Assembly: GCA_050289625.1 (NCBI GenBank)
Contig: JBNKGC010000002.1
Span: 28,236 to 92,235, forward strand
Origin: NIC37A-2 sp050289625
GTDB lineage: Bacteria > Myxococcota_A > Polyangia > Polyangiales > Polyangiaceae
Reading direction: 5' to 3'
Length of the DNA stretch: 64,000 bases
The notes below the pieces were generated by a model that made no database searches, was not told the origin of the DNA, and saw only the letters and a list, made by a program, of their open reading frames with translations. A program made the position numbers and the translations under genes. Of this stretch, positions 8,110-16,911 are shown piece by piece (within the stretch, counting starts at the first letter, position 1; each line of letters begins with the position of its first letter).

Positions 8110-9729
8110 TCATGAAAGTCCGGGGGCTTCGTAGCCCACTTGCTCGACGTACTCCTGGTAGCTGCCGTCGTAGGAACGCACCCCTTCCGGACTGATCTCC
8201 AGCACGCGGTTCGAGAGCTTCTTCAAAAACTGTCGGTCGTGGGAGACGAAAAGCAACGTTCCCTCGAACTTCTCGAGAGCGCTCGTGAGCATCTCTTTCG
8301 TTTCGATGTCGAGGTGGTTCGTGGGTTCGTCCAAGACCAGGAAGTTCGGCGGGTCGTACAGCATGAGCGCAAGCACGACGCGGGCCTTCTCGCCCCCGGA
8401 AAGCACTGAACAGGGCTTGTCGGCTTCGTCTCCCGAAAAGCCGAAGGCTCCGGCCAAGGTCTTCAGGGAGCCCAGGGTCGAAAGAGGAAAGGCCCCTTGT
8501 AGCGTCTCGATGACGGTGCGGTTCGGATCGAGCACCTCCATGGCGTGCTGCGCGAAGTAGCCCATCTTCACGCTGGCACCGAGCGTGACCGCCCCCGAGT
8601 CGGGGTTTGCAGACCCAGCGACCAGCTTGAGCAGAGTGCTCTTGCCGGCACCGTTGACGCCCATCACACACCAGCGTTCCCCTCGCCGGATCAAGAAGTC
8701 GAAACAATCGTAAATGGCGAGGTCACCGTAGCCCTTGCTGACCCGGTCGAGTTTCACGACGTCGTCACCCGAACGAGTCGGGGTGCGAAAGTCGAAGGTG
8801 CGGGCCTTGCGGCGCTTGGGGGGCTCGAGTTTCTCGATCTTTTCCAGCTTCTTCTCGCGAGACTGCACCTGGGCGGCGTGGCTCGCCCTCGCCTTGAAGC
8901 GGTCGATGAACGCCTGCTCCTTGGCGAGCATCGCCTGCTGGCGTTCGAATTGAGCCTCTTGCTGCTTTTCCAGGAGAGCTCGCTGCTGTTCGTAGAAAAC
9001 GTAATCCCCCGTGAAGGACCGGAGCTCGCCAGCGTCGATTTCGACGATCTTGGTGACGATTCGATTGATGAACTCCCGGTCATGGGAGGTCACGACGAGG
9101 GCGCCCTCGAAGTCCTTCAAGAACTGCTCGAGCCAAATGATCGACTCGATGTCCAGATGGTTCGTCGGTTCATCAAGGAGGAGGGCATCCGGCTTCATCA
9201 ACAGGATACGCGCCAGGGCGACACGCATCTTCCAACCACCCGACAGGCGCCCGACGTCCTGGTTCATGACTTCCTGCCGAAAGCCGAGACCCGCGAGAAT
9301 TTCCCGGGCGCGAGCATCGAGCGCGTATCCATCGAGCTCGTCGAAGCGCGCTTGGACGTCCCCGTAGCGCTCGACGAGGCGCTCGAGCTCGTCAGCTCGT
9401 TCCGGGTCGGCCATGGCCACCTCGAGGGCTTGGAGCTCGGCAGCAACCTGGGCCACTTCGCCCGCACCAGCAATGGTCTCCTCGACCACTGTCCGCCCGT
9501 GCATCTCGCCCGTGTCCTGATCGAAGTAACCCACGACCACGTCTCGGTCGACGCTGACCTGACCGCCATCGGGCTCCTCGCGTCCGGCGATCATGCGGAA
9601 GATGGTCGACTTTCCCGATCCGTTCGGACCGACCAGGCCTACTCGATCACCGCGAAAGGCGGCCATCGATGCGTTCAAGAGGAGAACTTGGCGGCCGTGC
9701 CGCTTCGAAACCGAGCTCAGCTGAATCAC
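8110..9729 (-). CDS. ABC-F family ATPase (ribosome-associated, Uup/YheS-like)
   Basis: Soluble tandem ATPase with two ABC domains and no membrane part; ABC-F proteins bind the ribosomal E site and act on translation. Domain 1 has Walker A GPNGSGKST and signature LSGGWKMRVALARIL with LLDEPTNHLD; a charged linker follows (KEQAFIDRFKARASHAAQ, then KKLEKIEKLEPP); domain 2 has GVNGAGKST, LSGGEKARVVLALML and LVLDEPTNHLD. The frame is open back to 9786, but the GTG at 9729 (VIQLSSVSKRHG) is the better start because the family opens right at this strand. The linker keeps the long P-site arm. Which ABC-F subgroup it belongs to is not certain, and antibiotic protection cannot be told from sequence alone. 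Confidence 0.9.
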   Translation of the reverse strand: MIQLSSVSKRHGRQVLLLNASMAAFRGDRVGLVGPNGSGKSTIFRMIAGREEPDGGQVSVDRDVVVGYFDQDTGEMHGRTVVEETIAGAGEVAQVAAELQALEVAMADPERADELERLVERYGDVQARFDELDGYALDARAREILAGLGFRQEVMNQDVGRLSGGWKMRVALARILLMKPDALLLDEPTNHLDIESIIWLEQFLKDFEGALVVTSHDREFINRIVTKIVEIDAGELRSFTGDYVFYEQQRALLEKQQEAQFERQQAMLAKEQAFIDRFKARASHAAQVQSREKKLEKIEKLEPPKRRKARTFDFRTPTRSGDDVVKLDRVSKGYGDLAIYDCFDFLIRRGERWCVMGVNGAGKSTLLKLVAGSANPDSGAVTLGASVKMGYFAQHAMEVLDPNRTVIETLQGAFPLSTLGSLKTLAGAFGFSGDEADKPCSVLSGGEKARVVLALMLYDPPNFLVLDEPTNHLDIETKEMLTSALEKFEGTLLFVSHDRQFLKKLSNRVLEISPEGVRSYDGSYQEYVEQVGYEAPGLS

Positions 9730-9989
9730 TTCGGCGCGGAGGCTGCCATCGCGCGACCAAACCGCAAGCCCTACAGCGATCATCATTGGTCGCGAGCAGC
9801 GTTTGTTGAACCCTGCTCGGTGGTCGTGGTTCCGTAGAAGTACTCAACTGCTGACCAACTTTGGGTGCGGGCGGCCACTCGGGTTTCGCCCGTCTCTTGG
9901 CATGACGCCCGGATCGATGGTTAAGGAATGGGGCGCTCGACGAGCCGCTTTCGGGGGACGGAATCCAGTCGCTGCTCACCCCTTGAAAG

Positions 9990-10379
9990 ATGACCGCCTC
10001 CACCCATCCGACTTCACGCGAGGTCTTGATCGTCGAATCGAACGCGCGATGCCTCGAGGCGATGACCGAGCAACTCGAACACGGGGGCCTCTCGGTCGTC
10101 GCGCGCACCTCCCCCATCGGGGCCACGCAACTGGCCGTGGAGATGGGGCTCCGGGTGCTCGTCACCGGTTTGAAGAGAGCAGCTCTCCAGGGCAGCACGC
10201 TCCCTGATTTCGTGCACCATCATCCCCTTCTCCGACACGTCCGAGTCCTGGTCGTCGCCAAATGGTCCGATGAGCGACTCCTGGACCTCGCCGAGCCATG
10301 CAGCGCTGACGGTTTGATCACCGAAGAGCGCATCGCCTCCGATTTGGTTCCCGCGGTCCTGCGTCTCCTCGAGATGTGA
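9990..10379 (+). CDS. Receiver-like protein lacking the phosphoacceptor Asp
   Basis: A 129-aa single-domain protein with the fold pattern of a CheY-type receiver: strand VLIVES (residues 12-17), helix LEAMTEQLE, strand LSVVAR, strand LRVLVTG, strand VRVLVVAKWSD and a final helix AVLRLLE. At the place where receivers carry the phosphorylated Asp the sequence reads VLVTGLK, so the acceptor is replaced by Thr, and the acidic pair after strand 1 is reduced to one Glu. It is therefore probably a pseudo-receiver that signals by protein contact rather than phosphorylation. No output domain and no adjacent kinase are seen. Alternatively it is an unrelated Rossmann-like domain. Confidence 0.6.
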   Translation: MTASTHPTSREVLIVESNARCLEAMTEQLEHGGLSVVARTSPIGATQLAVEMGLRVLVTGLKRAALQGSTLPDFVHHHPLLRHVRVLVVAKWSDERLLDLAEPCSADGLITEERIASDLVPAVLRLLEM

Positions 10380-10818
10380 GCCCAGCGTTGGGAGTCAGCG
10401 CGCTCATGCTCATGGGGCTCCCTTGCTCTGGCCCTCCGGGGAGCTAGAACGCAGGGTGTGACGCCTCGGGGACGGATTCGCGCGTGGAGCGCATTCTCGA
10501 GGCTTTCCGCGGGGGGCCGCTGGCGCCGAGCGATCGGGTGACCCCCCCCCGACTCCCCACCCGAATAACGAAGCGGAGGCTGACCGCTCGGGTCACAGCG
10601 GGTTCGGTCGGCACAGGGCAAAAAGGCCTCCAAAGGGCTTGCCCAAGGCCACGGAGCGGCTAAGAAGTGCCCCCGCCTGCCGGATTCATCCAATTGTGCG
10701 GAAATTGCGCGGGTTTGGAGCGCGCTTCGCCGCCCCGGCGGCGCGGTTGGACTCTAGACGCGACAATGACTAGAAGGGCGTGCCCATCGCCCCCGGTGGG
10801 CCCAGCACGGAACACGTC
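10380..10818. other. Intergenic stretch before fusA-like gene
   Basis: About 440 bases rich in G and C runs, without a convincing open frame or RNA gene. It must hold the promoter of the EF-G gene; no clear -35/-10 pair was recognised. Confidence 0.4.
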
Positions 10819-12909
10819 ATGACGGACCTCTCGAAGTATCGAAACATCGGCATTTTCGCCCACGTCGACGCGGGCAAGACCACGACGACGGAGCGCATCC
10901 TCAAGCTCACCGGCAAGATCCACAAGATCGGTGAGGTCCACGACGGCGCTGCCACGACCGACTTCATGGAGCAGGAGCAGGAGCGCGGCATCACGATTCA
11001 GTCCGCAGCGACCACCTGCTTCTGGAATGGTCACCAGTTCAACATCATCGACACCCCCGGCCACGTCGACTTCACGATCGAGGTGTACCGTTCCCTCAAG
11101 GTGCTCGACGGTGGCGTCGGTGTGTTCTGTGGGAGCGGCGGCGTCGAGCCGCAGTCGGAGACGAACTGGCGCTACGCCAACGAGTCGAAGGTCGCGCGCA
11201 TCATCTACGTGAACAAGCTCGATCGCCTTGGTGCCGACTTCTACCGGGTGGTGAAGCAGATCAAGGACGTGCTCGCGGCCAAGCCTCTGGTCATGGTCCT
11301 GCCGATCGGTATCGAGAGTGAGTTCTCGGGCATCGTCGACCTGCTCGAGCGCAAGGCCTACGTGTGGGACGACTCGGGCCTGCCGGAGAACTTCCAGGTC
11401 AAGGAAGTCCCCGAGGACATGAAGGACGACGTCGAAAAATGGCGCGCCGAGCTCATCGAAACCGCCGTCGAACAGGACGATGCGGCGATGGAGAAGTACC
11501 TCGAGGGCGAAGAGCCTGACATCGACACGATCAAGAAGTGCATCCGCAAGGGGACGATCAACCTGTCGTTCTTCCCCACCTTCTGCGGCTCCTCTTTCAA
11601 GAACAAGGGCGTGCAGCAGGTCCTCGATGGAGTCGTCGACTACCTGCCCAATCCCACCGAGGTGAATCCGCAGCCGGAAGTCGATCTCGAGGGCAACGAG
11701 ACGGGCAAGTTCGCCATCGTCGATCCCAAGGGCCCCGTGCGGGCGCTGGCCTTCAAGATCATGGACGATCGCTTCGGCAGCCTGACCTTCACCCGCATCT
11801 ACTCGGGCACGATCAACAAGGGTGACACCCTGCTCAACACCTTCACCGGCAAGACCGAGCGCATCGGGCGCATGGTCGAGATGCACGCCAACGACCGCAA
11901 CATGGTCGATCGGGCTCAGGCGGGCGACATCATCGCCATCGTCGGTCTGAAGAACGTGCAGACGGGACACACCCTGGCCGACCCGAAGGACCCCGCGACC
12001 CTCGAGCCCATGGTCTTCCCCGATCCGGTCATCTCGGTTGCCATCAAGCCCAAGGACAAGGGCCACGCGGAAAAGATGAGCATCGCCCTCGGCAAGATGG
12101 TCGCCGAAGACCCGTCCTTCCACGTGGAGGTCGACGACGAGTCCAACGAGACGATCCTCAAGGGCATGGGCGAGCTCCACCTCGACATCAAGGTGGACAT
12201 CCTGCGCCGCACGCATGGCGTCGAGGTTTCGGTCGGTGAGCCTCAGGTCGCGTACCGCGAGACGATCACGCGGGCAGTGAACGACGCCTACACCCACAAG
12301 AAGCAGACGGGTGGTTCGGGACAGTTCGCGAAGATCGACTACACCATCGAACCGCTCGAGAGCGGCGAGGGCTTCATCTTCGAGTCGAAGGTGGTCGGCG
12401 GCAACGTCCCCAAGGAGTTCATCCCGTCCGTCGAAAAGGGCTTCAAGGTGATGCTCGGTAAGGGCCCGCTCTGCGGCTTCCCGGTCGTCGACGTGAAGTT
12501 CACCCTGAACGACGGTGGCTTCCACGCGGTCGACTCGTCGCAGATTGCGTTCGAGACCGCAGCCAAGGCCGGCTTCCGCCAGAGCATGCCGAAGGCTGGT
12601 CCGGAGCTGCTCGAGCCGATCATGAAGGTCGACGTTTACGTCCCCGAGGACAATGTCGGCGACGTCATCGGCGACCTGAATCGCCGCCGTGGCATGATCA
12701 AGAGCCAAGAGCCGACCCCGACGAACATCCACATCAAGGCCGACGTCCCCCTGAGCGAGATGTTCGGATACATCGGTGACCTGCGCTCCAACACCGCTGG
12801 ACGTGGCCAGTTCTCGATGGAGTTCAGCCACTACGCGACCTGCCCCCGGCAGATCGTGGAAGCAGTGAAGGAGAAGGTGCGCGAGCGCGAAGAAGCGCTG
12901 AAGAAGTAA
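10819..12909 (+). CDS. fusA: Elongation factor G, FusA2-like variant
   Basis: Translation elongation factor G (696 aa), a GTPase that drives tRNA/mRNA translocation on the ribosome. The G domain has AHVDAGKTT (G1), DTPGHVDF (G3) and NKLDRLGADF (G4). The switch region reads GSGGVEPQSETNWRYANES, a form I associate with the second EF-G copies (FusA2-type) of proteobacteria rather than the DAVAGVEPQSETVWRQ form of the main copy. Domains II-V follow (KPKDKGHAEKMSIAL, LHLDIKVDIL and a C-terminal RGQFSMEFSHYATCP). The start at 10819 (MTDLSKYRNIG) is preferred to one 39 bases upstream because it matches the family. It is not in a str operon: no rpsL, rpsG or tuf gene is adjacent, which supports an extra EF-G. 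A strong terminator follows. Confidence 0.93.
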   Translation: MTDLSKYRNIGIFAHVDAGKTTTTERILKLTGKIHKIGEVHDGAATTDFMEQEQERGITIQSAATTCFWNGHQFNIIDTPGHVDFTIEVYRSLKVLDGGVGVFCGSGGVEPQSETNWRYANESKVARIIYVNKLDRLGADFYRVVKQIKDVLAAKPLVMVLPIGIESEFSGIVDLLERKAYVWDDSGLPENFQVKEVPEDMKDDVEKWRAELIETAVEQDDAAMEKYLEGEEPDIDTIKKCIRKGTINLSFFPTFCGSSFKNKGVQQVLDGVVDYLPNPTEVNPQPEVDLEGNETGKFAIVDPKGPVRALAFKIMDDRFGSLTFTRIYSGTINKGDTLLNTFTGKTERIGRMVEMHANDRNMVDRAQAGDIIAIVGLKNVQTGHTLADPKDPATLEPMVFPDPVISVAIKPKDKGHAEKMSIALGKMVAEDPSFHVEVDDESNETILKGMGELHLDIKVDILRRTHGVEVSVGEPQVAYRETITRAVNDAYTHKKQTGGSGQFAKIDYTIEPLESGEGFIFESKVVGGNVPKEFIPSVEKGFKVMLGKGPLCGFPVVDVKFTLNDGGFHAVDSSQIAFETAAKAGFRQSMPKAGPELLEPIMKVDVYVPEDNVGDVIGDLNRRRGMIKSQEPTPTNIHIKADVPLSEMFGYIGDLRSNTAGRGQFSMEFSHYATCPRQIVEAVKEKVREREEALKK

Positions 12910-12934
12910 TTCGCGCGTCTTTCCAAAAAAGGCG

Positions 12935-12966
12935 ACCGACCTGCAGCCGTTCGGCTGCAGGTCGGT
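12935..12966 (+). terminator. Rho-independent terminator of the EF-G gene
   Basis: A 14-bp perfect stem (accgacctgcagcc / ggctgcaggtcggt) with a 4-base loop, followed by a T-rich stretch (ttgctttt), 25 bases after the EF-G stop codon. Confidence 0.92.
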
Positions 12967-13092
12967 TTGCTTTTGTGCTCGCGAACGCACCCGTAACCCC
13001 CGTGCGAAGGACTCGATGCCCCCCGAGCGACGACGTCGTCATTCCCCTCTCGCTGAAAGCGCGTGACCTCTAGAGGGAACAGTCCGTCTCCA

Positions 13093-13119
13093 GCGGATGA
13101 TCAGTTGCGATGATCGCCC
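13093..13119. repeat. Degenerate copy of the CGATCATCGC palindrome
   Basis: ggatgatcagttgcgatgatcg partly matches the dispersed palindrome seen perfectly at 19551-19572. It lies in the spacer after the EF-G gene. Weak match. Confidence 0.35.
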
Positions 13120-13255
13120 GCCGCGGAAGAACAGTCCGACTGAAACAGGGCAACCCATCGTGCGTCGACGCAAGTCGCCCGTATACTCGAAGAAGTAGTG
13201 CATGGGGACGGACCACCGCCGCGGCCCGCACGACGCAACCCGAGCGGAGGACACG

Positions 13256-13645
13256 ATGGGGGAAACGTACAGTCTGTACTGGGGGGATGTGGAGCTCGCC
13301 CACGTCGTCCACGAGAGTGACGAGCACCCGACGCGCTATGGACGTTGGGAACGCTTGGCGAAGGACGACTTTCCGCATCTTCGCGATCGGCTGGATGCCT
13401 ACCTGGAGGAAGCGGTCCGTTCGAACGCCCGCTTGATGCAGGACGACGCCTCCCCCGAAGAGGAGCATGAAGTCGCCGATCGAGAACGACCGTTTGCAGA
13501 CATCATCATCTCCGATCAATGGAGACTCGTTCGCGCCGATGGCCGAGTTTTGTGGATCCTGTGTCCCAGCTTTCTGCCGGGGGGCCGAATCGGGTGGCGT
13601 GACGACTTCACGATCCGAGGCTGGGGCCCGAGAAAACTGGGGTAA
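13256..13645 (+). CDS. Conserved-looking hypothetical protein
   Basis: A 129-aa soluble protein beginning MGETYSLYWGDVELAHVVHE. It is rich in charged and aromatic residues, without signal peptide, membrane helix or cysteine cluster; the C-terminal half (ADIIISDQWRLVRADGRVLWILC) looks beta-rich. The start at 13256 is supported by a GGAGG five bases upstream; a longer in-frame extension to 13202 is Arg-rich and improbable. I do not recognise a family. The next gene, a Bax-inhibitor-1-like membrane protein, follows after 88 bp on the same strand, with small inverted repeats between them. Confidence 0.6.
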   Translation: MGETYSLYWGDVELAHVVHESDEHPTRYGRWERLAKDDFPHLRDRLDAYLEEAVRSNARLMQDDASPEEEHEVADRERPFADIIISDQWRLVRADGRVLWILCPSFLPGGRIGWRDDFTIRGWGPRKLG

Positions 13646-13733
13646 CCCCGAATCTGGGGACTTTCCCGGAACAACCGGGGTACCCTCGCTGTTGCACGAC
13701 TCAGGGGGGTGGCCCCCCACGAGGCGACTGACC

Positions 13734-14429
13734 ATGCAGAGCTACCAACACGCGATTCCACAAGCCGTCGGCAACCGAGCCGTCGAAAGTCGGGCCCGCT
13801 TCATCATGCGGACCTACAATCACCTCTTTCTCTCGATCCTGGCCTTCGCCGGACTCGAGTACCTGCTGTTCACGAGCGGGGTGGCCTATCAAATCCTCCA
13901 GGTGGTCGGCGGAAGCCCGCTGATCCTGTTTGGAGGGTTCGTGATCGTGTCGTGGTTCGCCACGAGCGCGGCGCACCGGGCCGAGTCGAAGGCCGCGCAG
14001 TACGCAGCGCTCGGGGCTTTCATCGCGGCGGAGGCCATCATTTTCGTTCCTCTGCTCGCCATCGCCCAGGCCGTGGCGCCCGGCGCCATCCAGAGCGCCG
14101 GCCTCGTCACCATCGTGGGCTTTGCCGGCCTCACCGCTGTCGCTTGGTCGACCAAGAAAGACTTCTCCTTCCTCGGGAGCATCCTGCGCTGGGGCGGCAT
14201 CATGGCCCTGGTGGCGATCGGCGCGGCGCTGATCTTCGGCTTCCACCTCGGCACCTGGTTCAGCGTGGCGATGGTCGCGTTCGCCGGCGGCGCCATCCTC
14301 TACAGCACGTCGGACGTGCTCCGGCACTACCCGGAGGATCGCTACGTGGCTGGAGCTCTCCAGCTCTTCGCCTCGGTCGCGATGATGTTCTACTACGTGC
14401 TCCGCATCTTCATCAGTTCGCGCGACTGA
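13734..14429 (+). CDS. Bax inhibitor-1 / YccA family membrane protein
   Basis: A 231-aa integral membrane protein of the Bax inhibitor-1 family (YccA/YbhL-like), known in bacteria as calcium-leak or protease-modulating membrane proteins. After a polar N-terminus (MQSYQHAIPQAVGNRAVESR) and the RTYNHLFLSILAF opening, about seven hydrophobic segments follow. Family signs include GFAGLTAVAWSTKKDFSFLGS, a Gly-rich helix, LYSTSDVLRHY with the conserved Asp, and the final LFASVAMMFYYVLRIFI. The start at ATG 13734 places the first helix correctly; the frame extends further upstream but is low complexity. A strong terminator lies just downstream. The exact physiological role is unknown. Confidence 0.9.
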   Translation: MQSYQHAIPQAVGNRAVESRARFIMRTYNHLFLSILAFAGLEYLLFTSGVAYQILQVVGGSPLILFGGFVIVSWFATSAAHRAESKAAQYAALGAFIAAEAIIFVPLLAIAQAVAPGAIQSAGLVTIVGFAGLTAVAWSTKKDFSFLGSILRWGGIMALVAIGAALIFGFHLGTWFSVAMVAFAGGAILYSTSDVLRHYPEDRYVAGALQLFASVAMMFYYVLRIFISSRD

Positions 14430-14491
14430 GAGTCAGCAGATGGCTCCCCCGAGACGCCTTGATCGTCTCGCGCGACCAACCGGACGCAAAC

Positions 14492-14521
14492 GACGCCCCG
14501 CTCGAACCCGAGCGGGGCGTC
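14492..14521 (+). terminator. Rho-independent terminator
   Basis: 13-bp perfect stem (gacgccccgctcg / cgagcggggcgtc), 4-base loop, then tctcattt. It sits between the BI-1 gene and the convergent TPR gene. Confidence 0.9.
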
Positions 14522-14557
14522 TCTCATTTCGAGACGCACGACGCTTCCCTCCAGGCG

Positions 14558-15895
14558 TCACCTCGCGCCGCCTTCCGCGGCTTCTCGAATCCGCTTCGCG
14601 TAGAGCCGACAAAGCGGACTCTCGGGGCGGGCCGCAAGGCGCTCGTTCAAGATGCGCCCCGCCGCCCCATTCCCCGCCCGAATCGCACTCTCGAGCAACG
14701 TCAGGTTCAGTACGTCCCGTTGGGCGTGGCTTCCGCCAAAGCGGTGAGCGGTCTTACGCCCCTCGAGGAGAAGCTCGAAGGCCTCCTGGTAGTCGCCCTT
14801 GCCAAACGCTCGGAACGCCCGTGAAAGTGGCAGTCCAACGTCTCGAATCAGGCGGGCGCTTCCCGTCTCGTCGCCCGCTGCCATCTCCAAATCGCCGACG
14901 ACTCGTGCGGCTTCGCGCTCACGCCCCGTGGCCACGAACGCCATCATCGCGTGGACGTCGTTGAACGGGTAGTAGGCCCGTTCCTCCCCGGCAGCATAGG
15001 TCTCCGCCAGCTCATCCCAACGACGCCCCACGTCGACACCGAGCAAATGGAGTCTCCACAGAAGCGACGCCGCGTCGACCATCTCCAGGGCAACGGCGGA
15101 AGGTTCCGGGCGGATGTTCCGATCGTAAACCTCGAGGACTCGCTTTGGTTCGCCGCGTTCGAGCAGATACAGCGCGTAGTGCCACCAGTTGTGAAAGGCG
15201 AAGAGGTTGTCGGGAGCCCAATCGCTGACGGTTTCGTCGAGCCAGCGCAGCCCGTCGTCCGTGCGGCCCTGCATCTCGCATACGTGAGTGACCGCGTGAA
15301 TTGCCCACGGGTCCCGCGGCTCCAAAGACACGGCACGACGCCCAGCCTCCTCCGCTCGTCCATAATGCCCGCACTCCTCGAGGCCGAAGGCTTGCATGCC
15401 GAGGAGGTACGAATAGCCGACCTCACCCTCCTTCCACTCGGGCAGCACCCACGCCACGCGATCCCGGAGCATCGTGGACTGGCCAAGGAAGAAGTCGCAT
15501 TGATGAGCCAACTGCAGAGCCACGAGATCGCGCGGGCAGTCGTAGAGGATTTTCCCGTAGGCCTCGCTGGCGCCTTGGAAGTCCCGGGCGAGCCAAGCCC
15601 GAATGGCAGCGGCGTGCCCGCGCTCCCGCTCGTTGGCCCGAGCCTTCAATCGCCCGAGCTCCCGAAGCTCGTGTGCGAGCTCCGGCTCCGCCGCCTTCTC
15701 GGAAGAAATGAGATGCAGCCCCGCCCGAAAGCAGTGACCCATGACGAAGTCCGGATCCTCGGCGAGCGCTGCGTCGATCACGGCGAGAGGATCTTTGTAG
15801 AACCCGAGGAGGAGTCTCTCCGCCTGTTCGAGTCGGTCCACGCTATCTGATCGGTCGGTCGAAACCGGCGCACCATACAGATCGGTCTTGCCCAT
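14558..15895 (-). CDS. TPR protein of the TTC38 (tetratricopeptide 38) family
   Basis: A 445-aa soluble helical-repeat protein. The sequence matches the pattern of the TTC38-like family: an N-terminal segment on falling into repeats (DPLAVIDAALAEDPDFVMGHCFRA), a TPR block (AEEAGRRAVSLEPRDPWAIHAVTHVCEM) and the marker FAFHNWWHYALYLLERGE. Its biochemical role is not established. The ATG at 15895 is preferred; an extension to 15985 is open but lacks similarity, and a GGAG lies about 13 bases before the chosen start. It converges with the BI-1 gene over a shared terminator and has no same-strand partner closer than the methyltransferase-like gene 200 bp upstream. Confidence 0.8.
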   Translation of the reverse strand: MGKTDLYGAPVSTDRSDSVDRLEQAERLLLGFYKDPLAVIDAALAEDPDFVMGHCFRAGLHLISSEKAAEPELAHELRELGRLKARANERERGHAAAIRAWLARDFQGASEAYGKILYDCPRDLVALQLAHQCDFFLGQSTMLRDRVAWVLPEWKEGEVGYSYLLGMQAFGLEECGHYGRAEEAGRRAVSLEPRDPWAIHAVTHVCEMQGRTDDGLRWLDETVSDWAPDNLFAFHNWWHYALYLLERGEPKRVLEVYDRNIRPEPSAVALEMVDAASLLWRLHLLGVDVGRRWDELAETYAAGEERAYYPFNDVHAMMAFVATGREREAARVVGDLEMAAGDETGSARLIRDVGLPLSRAFRAFGKGDYQEAFELLLEGRKTAHRFGGSHAQRDVLNLTLLESAIRAGNGAAGRILNERLAARPESPLCRLYAKRIREAAEGGAR

Positions 15896-16099
15896 GAAGT
15901 CGTCTCCGGAGTGGGGTGCTTGCGCGAAGGCGCTCAGCCTTCGGCGCCTCGAGTCGAGCGGCTCACACCCGAATCGGGAACACAAGCCGGCCTCGATCCC
16001 CGCACGGAACGCGGCTTCCCAGGTCGTCCGTGCCGACGACGTCGGAGGCAGTTGCCTCGGGTGTGGCGGTTTCGCCCTCCGTCTCGCGCGTGACGAGCG

Positions 16100-16777
16100 C
16101 TACTTCTTGCGGGCCAAGTAGACGGAATGCTTTAGGGCACCCTTCGGTCCCTTTCGCACGTACTCCGTGCGGAAGCCGGCCCGCTCCATGCGGTCTTCGA
16201 AGGCCCGGTCCCGTCCTTCCCCCCACACCGCGTAGCTGCCACCCGGAGTCAGCGCGTCCACGGTCCGTCGCAAGATCTCACTGCCGTAGAGGGGATGCTT
16301 CCGCTCATTCTTCCCCTCGCCTGGCCCCACGTACAAATCGAACACGATGGCGTCGAATTTGTCCGCCCCCCGGCGCGATGCTTCTCGTATCCTGTCGGTC
16401 ACATCGCCGACCACCACCTCGACCCGCGGATCCGCCAAGGCATCGTCGGTGAGACTGGCGAGTGGTCCGCGGCACCAATCGACGATTCGAGGGGTGATCT
16501 CGGCCACGACCACCGTCGCGGAGCGCGGCAGGCAGTCGAGCGCGGCGCGCAAGGTGAAGCCGAGCCCGAGCCCACCAATGAGCACCCGTGGTCGCTCCCG
16601 ATCGACGATGGGATCGCAGCCGAGCTCCGCGACAGCGAGCTCCGAACGCGTGAGCATGCTGGTCATCAGAACGCGACCCGCGATCGAGATCATGAAGTCG
16701 CGCTCGCCGCGCTTTCGCAGCTCGAGACGACCCTCTTCTGTATCGACGCTGTCCAAGAGCTGCCAAGGGCGCGGCAT
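16100..16777 (-). CDS. Spermidine synthase-like SAM-dependent methyltransferase fold protein
   Basis: A 225-aa cytoplasmic protein with the Rossmann fold of spermidine synthase / methyltransferases: glycine-rich cofactor loop VLIGGLGLGFTLRAAL, acidic end of strand 2 (VVVAEITPRIVDW), DPRVEVVVGDV, and FDAIVFDLYVGPGE where spermidine synthases carry the catalytic Asp region. It is shorter than SpeE (about 280 aa), lacking the N-terminal beta domain apart from a short lead, so it is probably a spermidine synthase-like protein of unknown substrate. The start MPRPWQLL at 16777 is chosen over 16843 because the extra residues look random. The neighbour upstream is the PNPOx-GNAT gene, same strand, 134 bp away. 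Confidence 0.8.
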   Translation of the reverse strand: MPRPWQLLDSVDTEEGRLELRKRGERDFMISIAGRVLMTSMLTRSELAVAELGCDPIVDRERPRVLIGGLGLGFTLRAALDCLPRSATVVVAEITPRIVDWCRGPLASLTDDALADPRVEVVVGDVTDRIREASRRGADKFDAIVFDLYVGPGEGKNERKHPLYGSEILRRTVDALTPGGSYAVWGEGRDRAFEDRMERAGFRTEYVRKGPKGALKHSVYLARKK

Positions 16778-16911
16778 GGGGGACTCATCGGCTTTGTTCC
16801 ACCGATTGTAAAGGCCTCGCGAAGGCCTTGCGGCAAGCGCCACACGGCTCCTGGTGGCAACTATCCGTCGCCGATGGGGCGTTTGCCAAGAGTCCCATCG
16901 GCGCAGGAAAG

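Noticed and set aside
10660..12990. 776-aa minus-strand open frame
   Set aside because: It is antisense to the EF-G gene, rich in His/Asp/Val/Leu from reversed codons, with no family motif.
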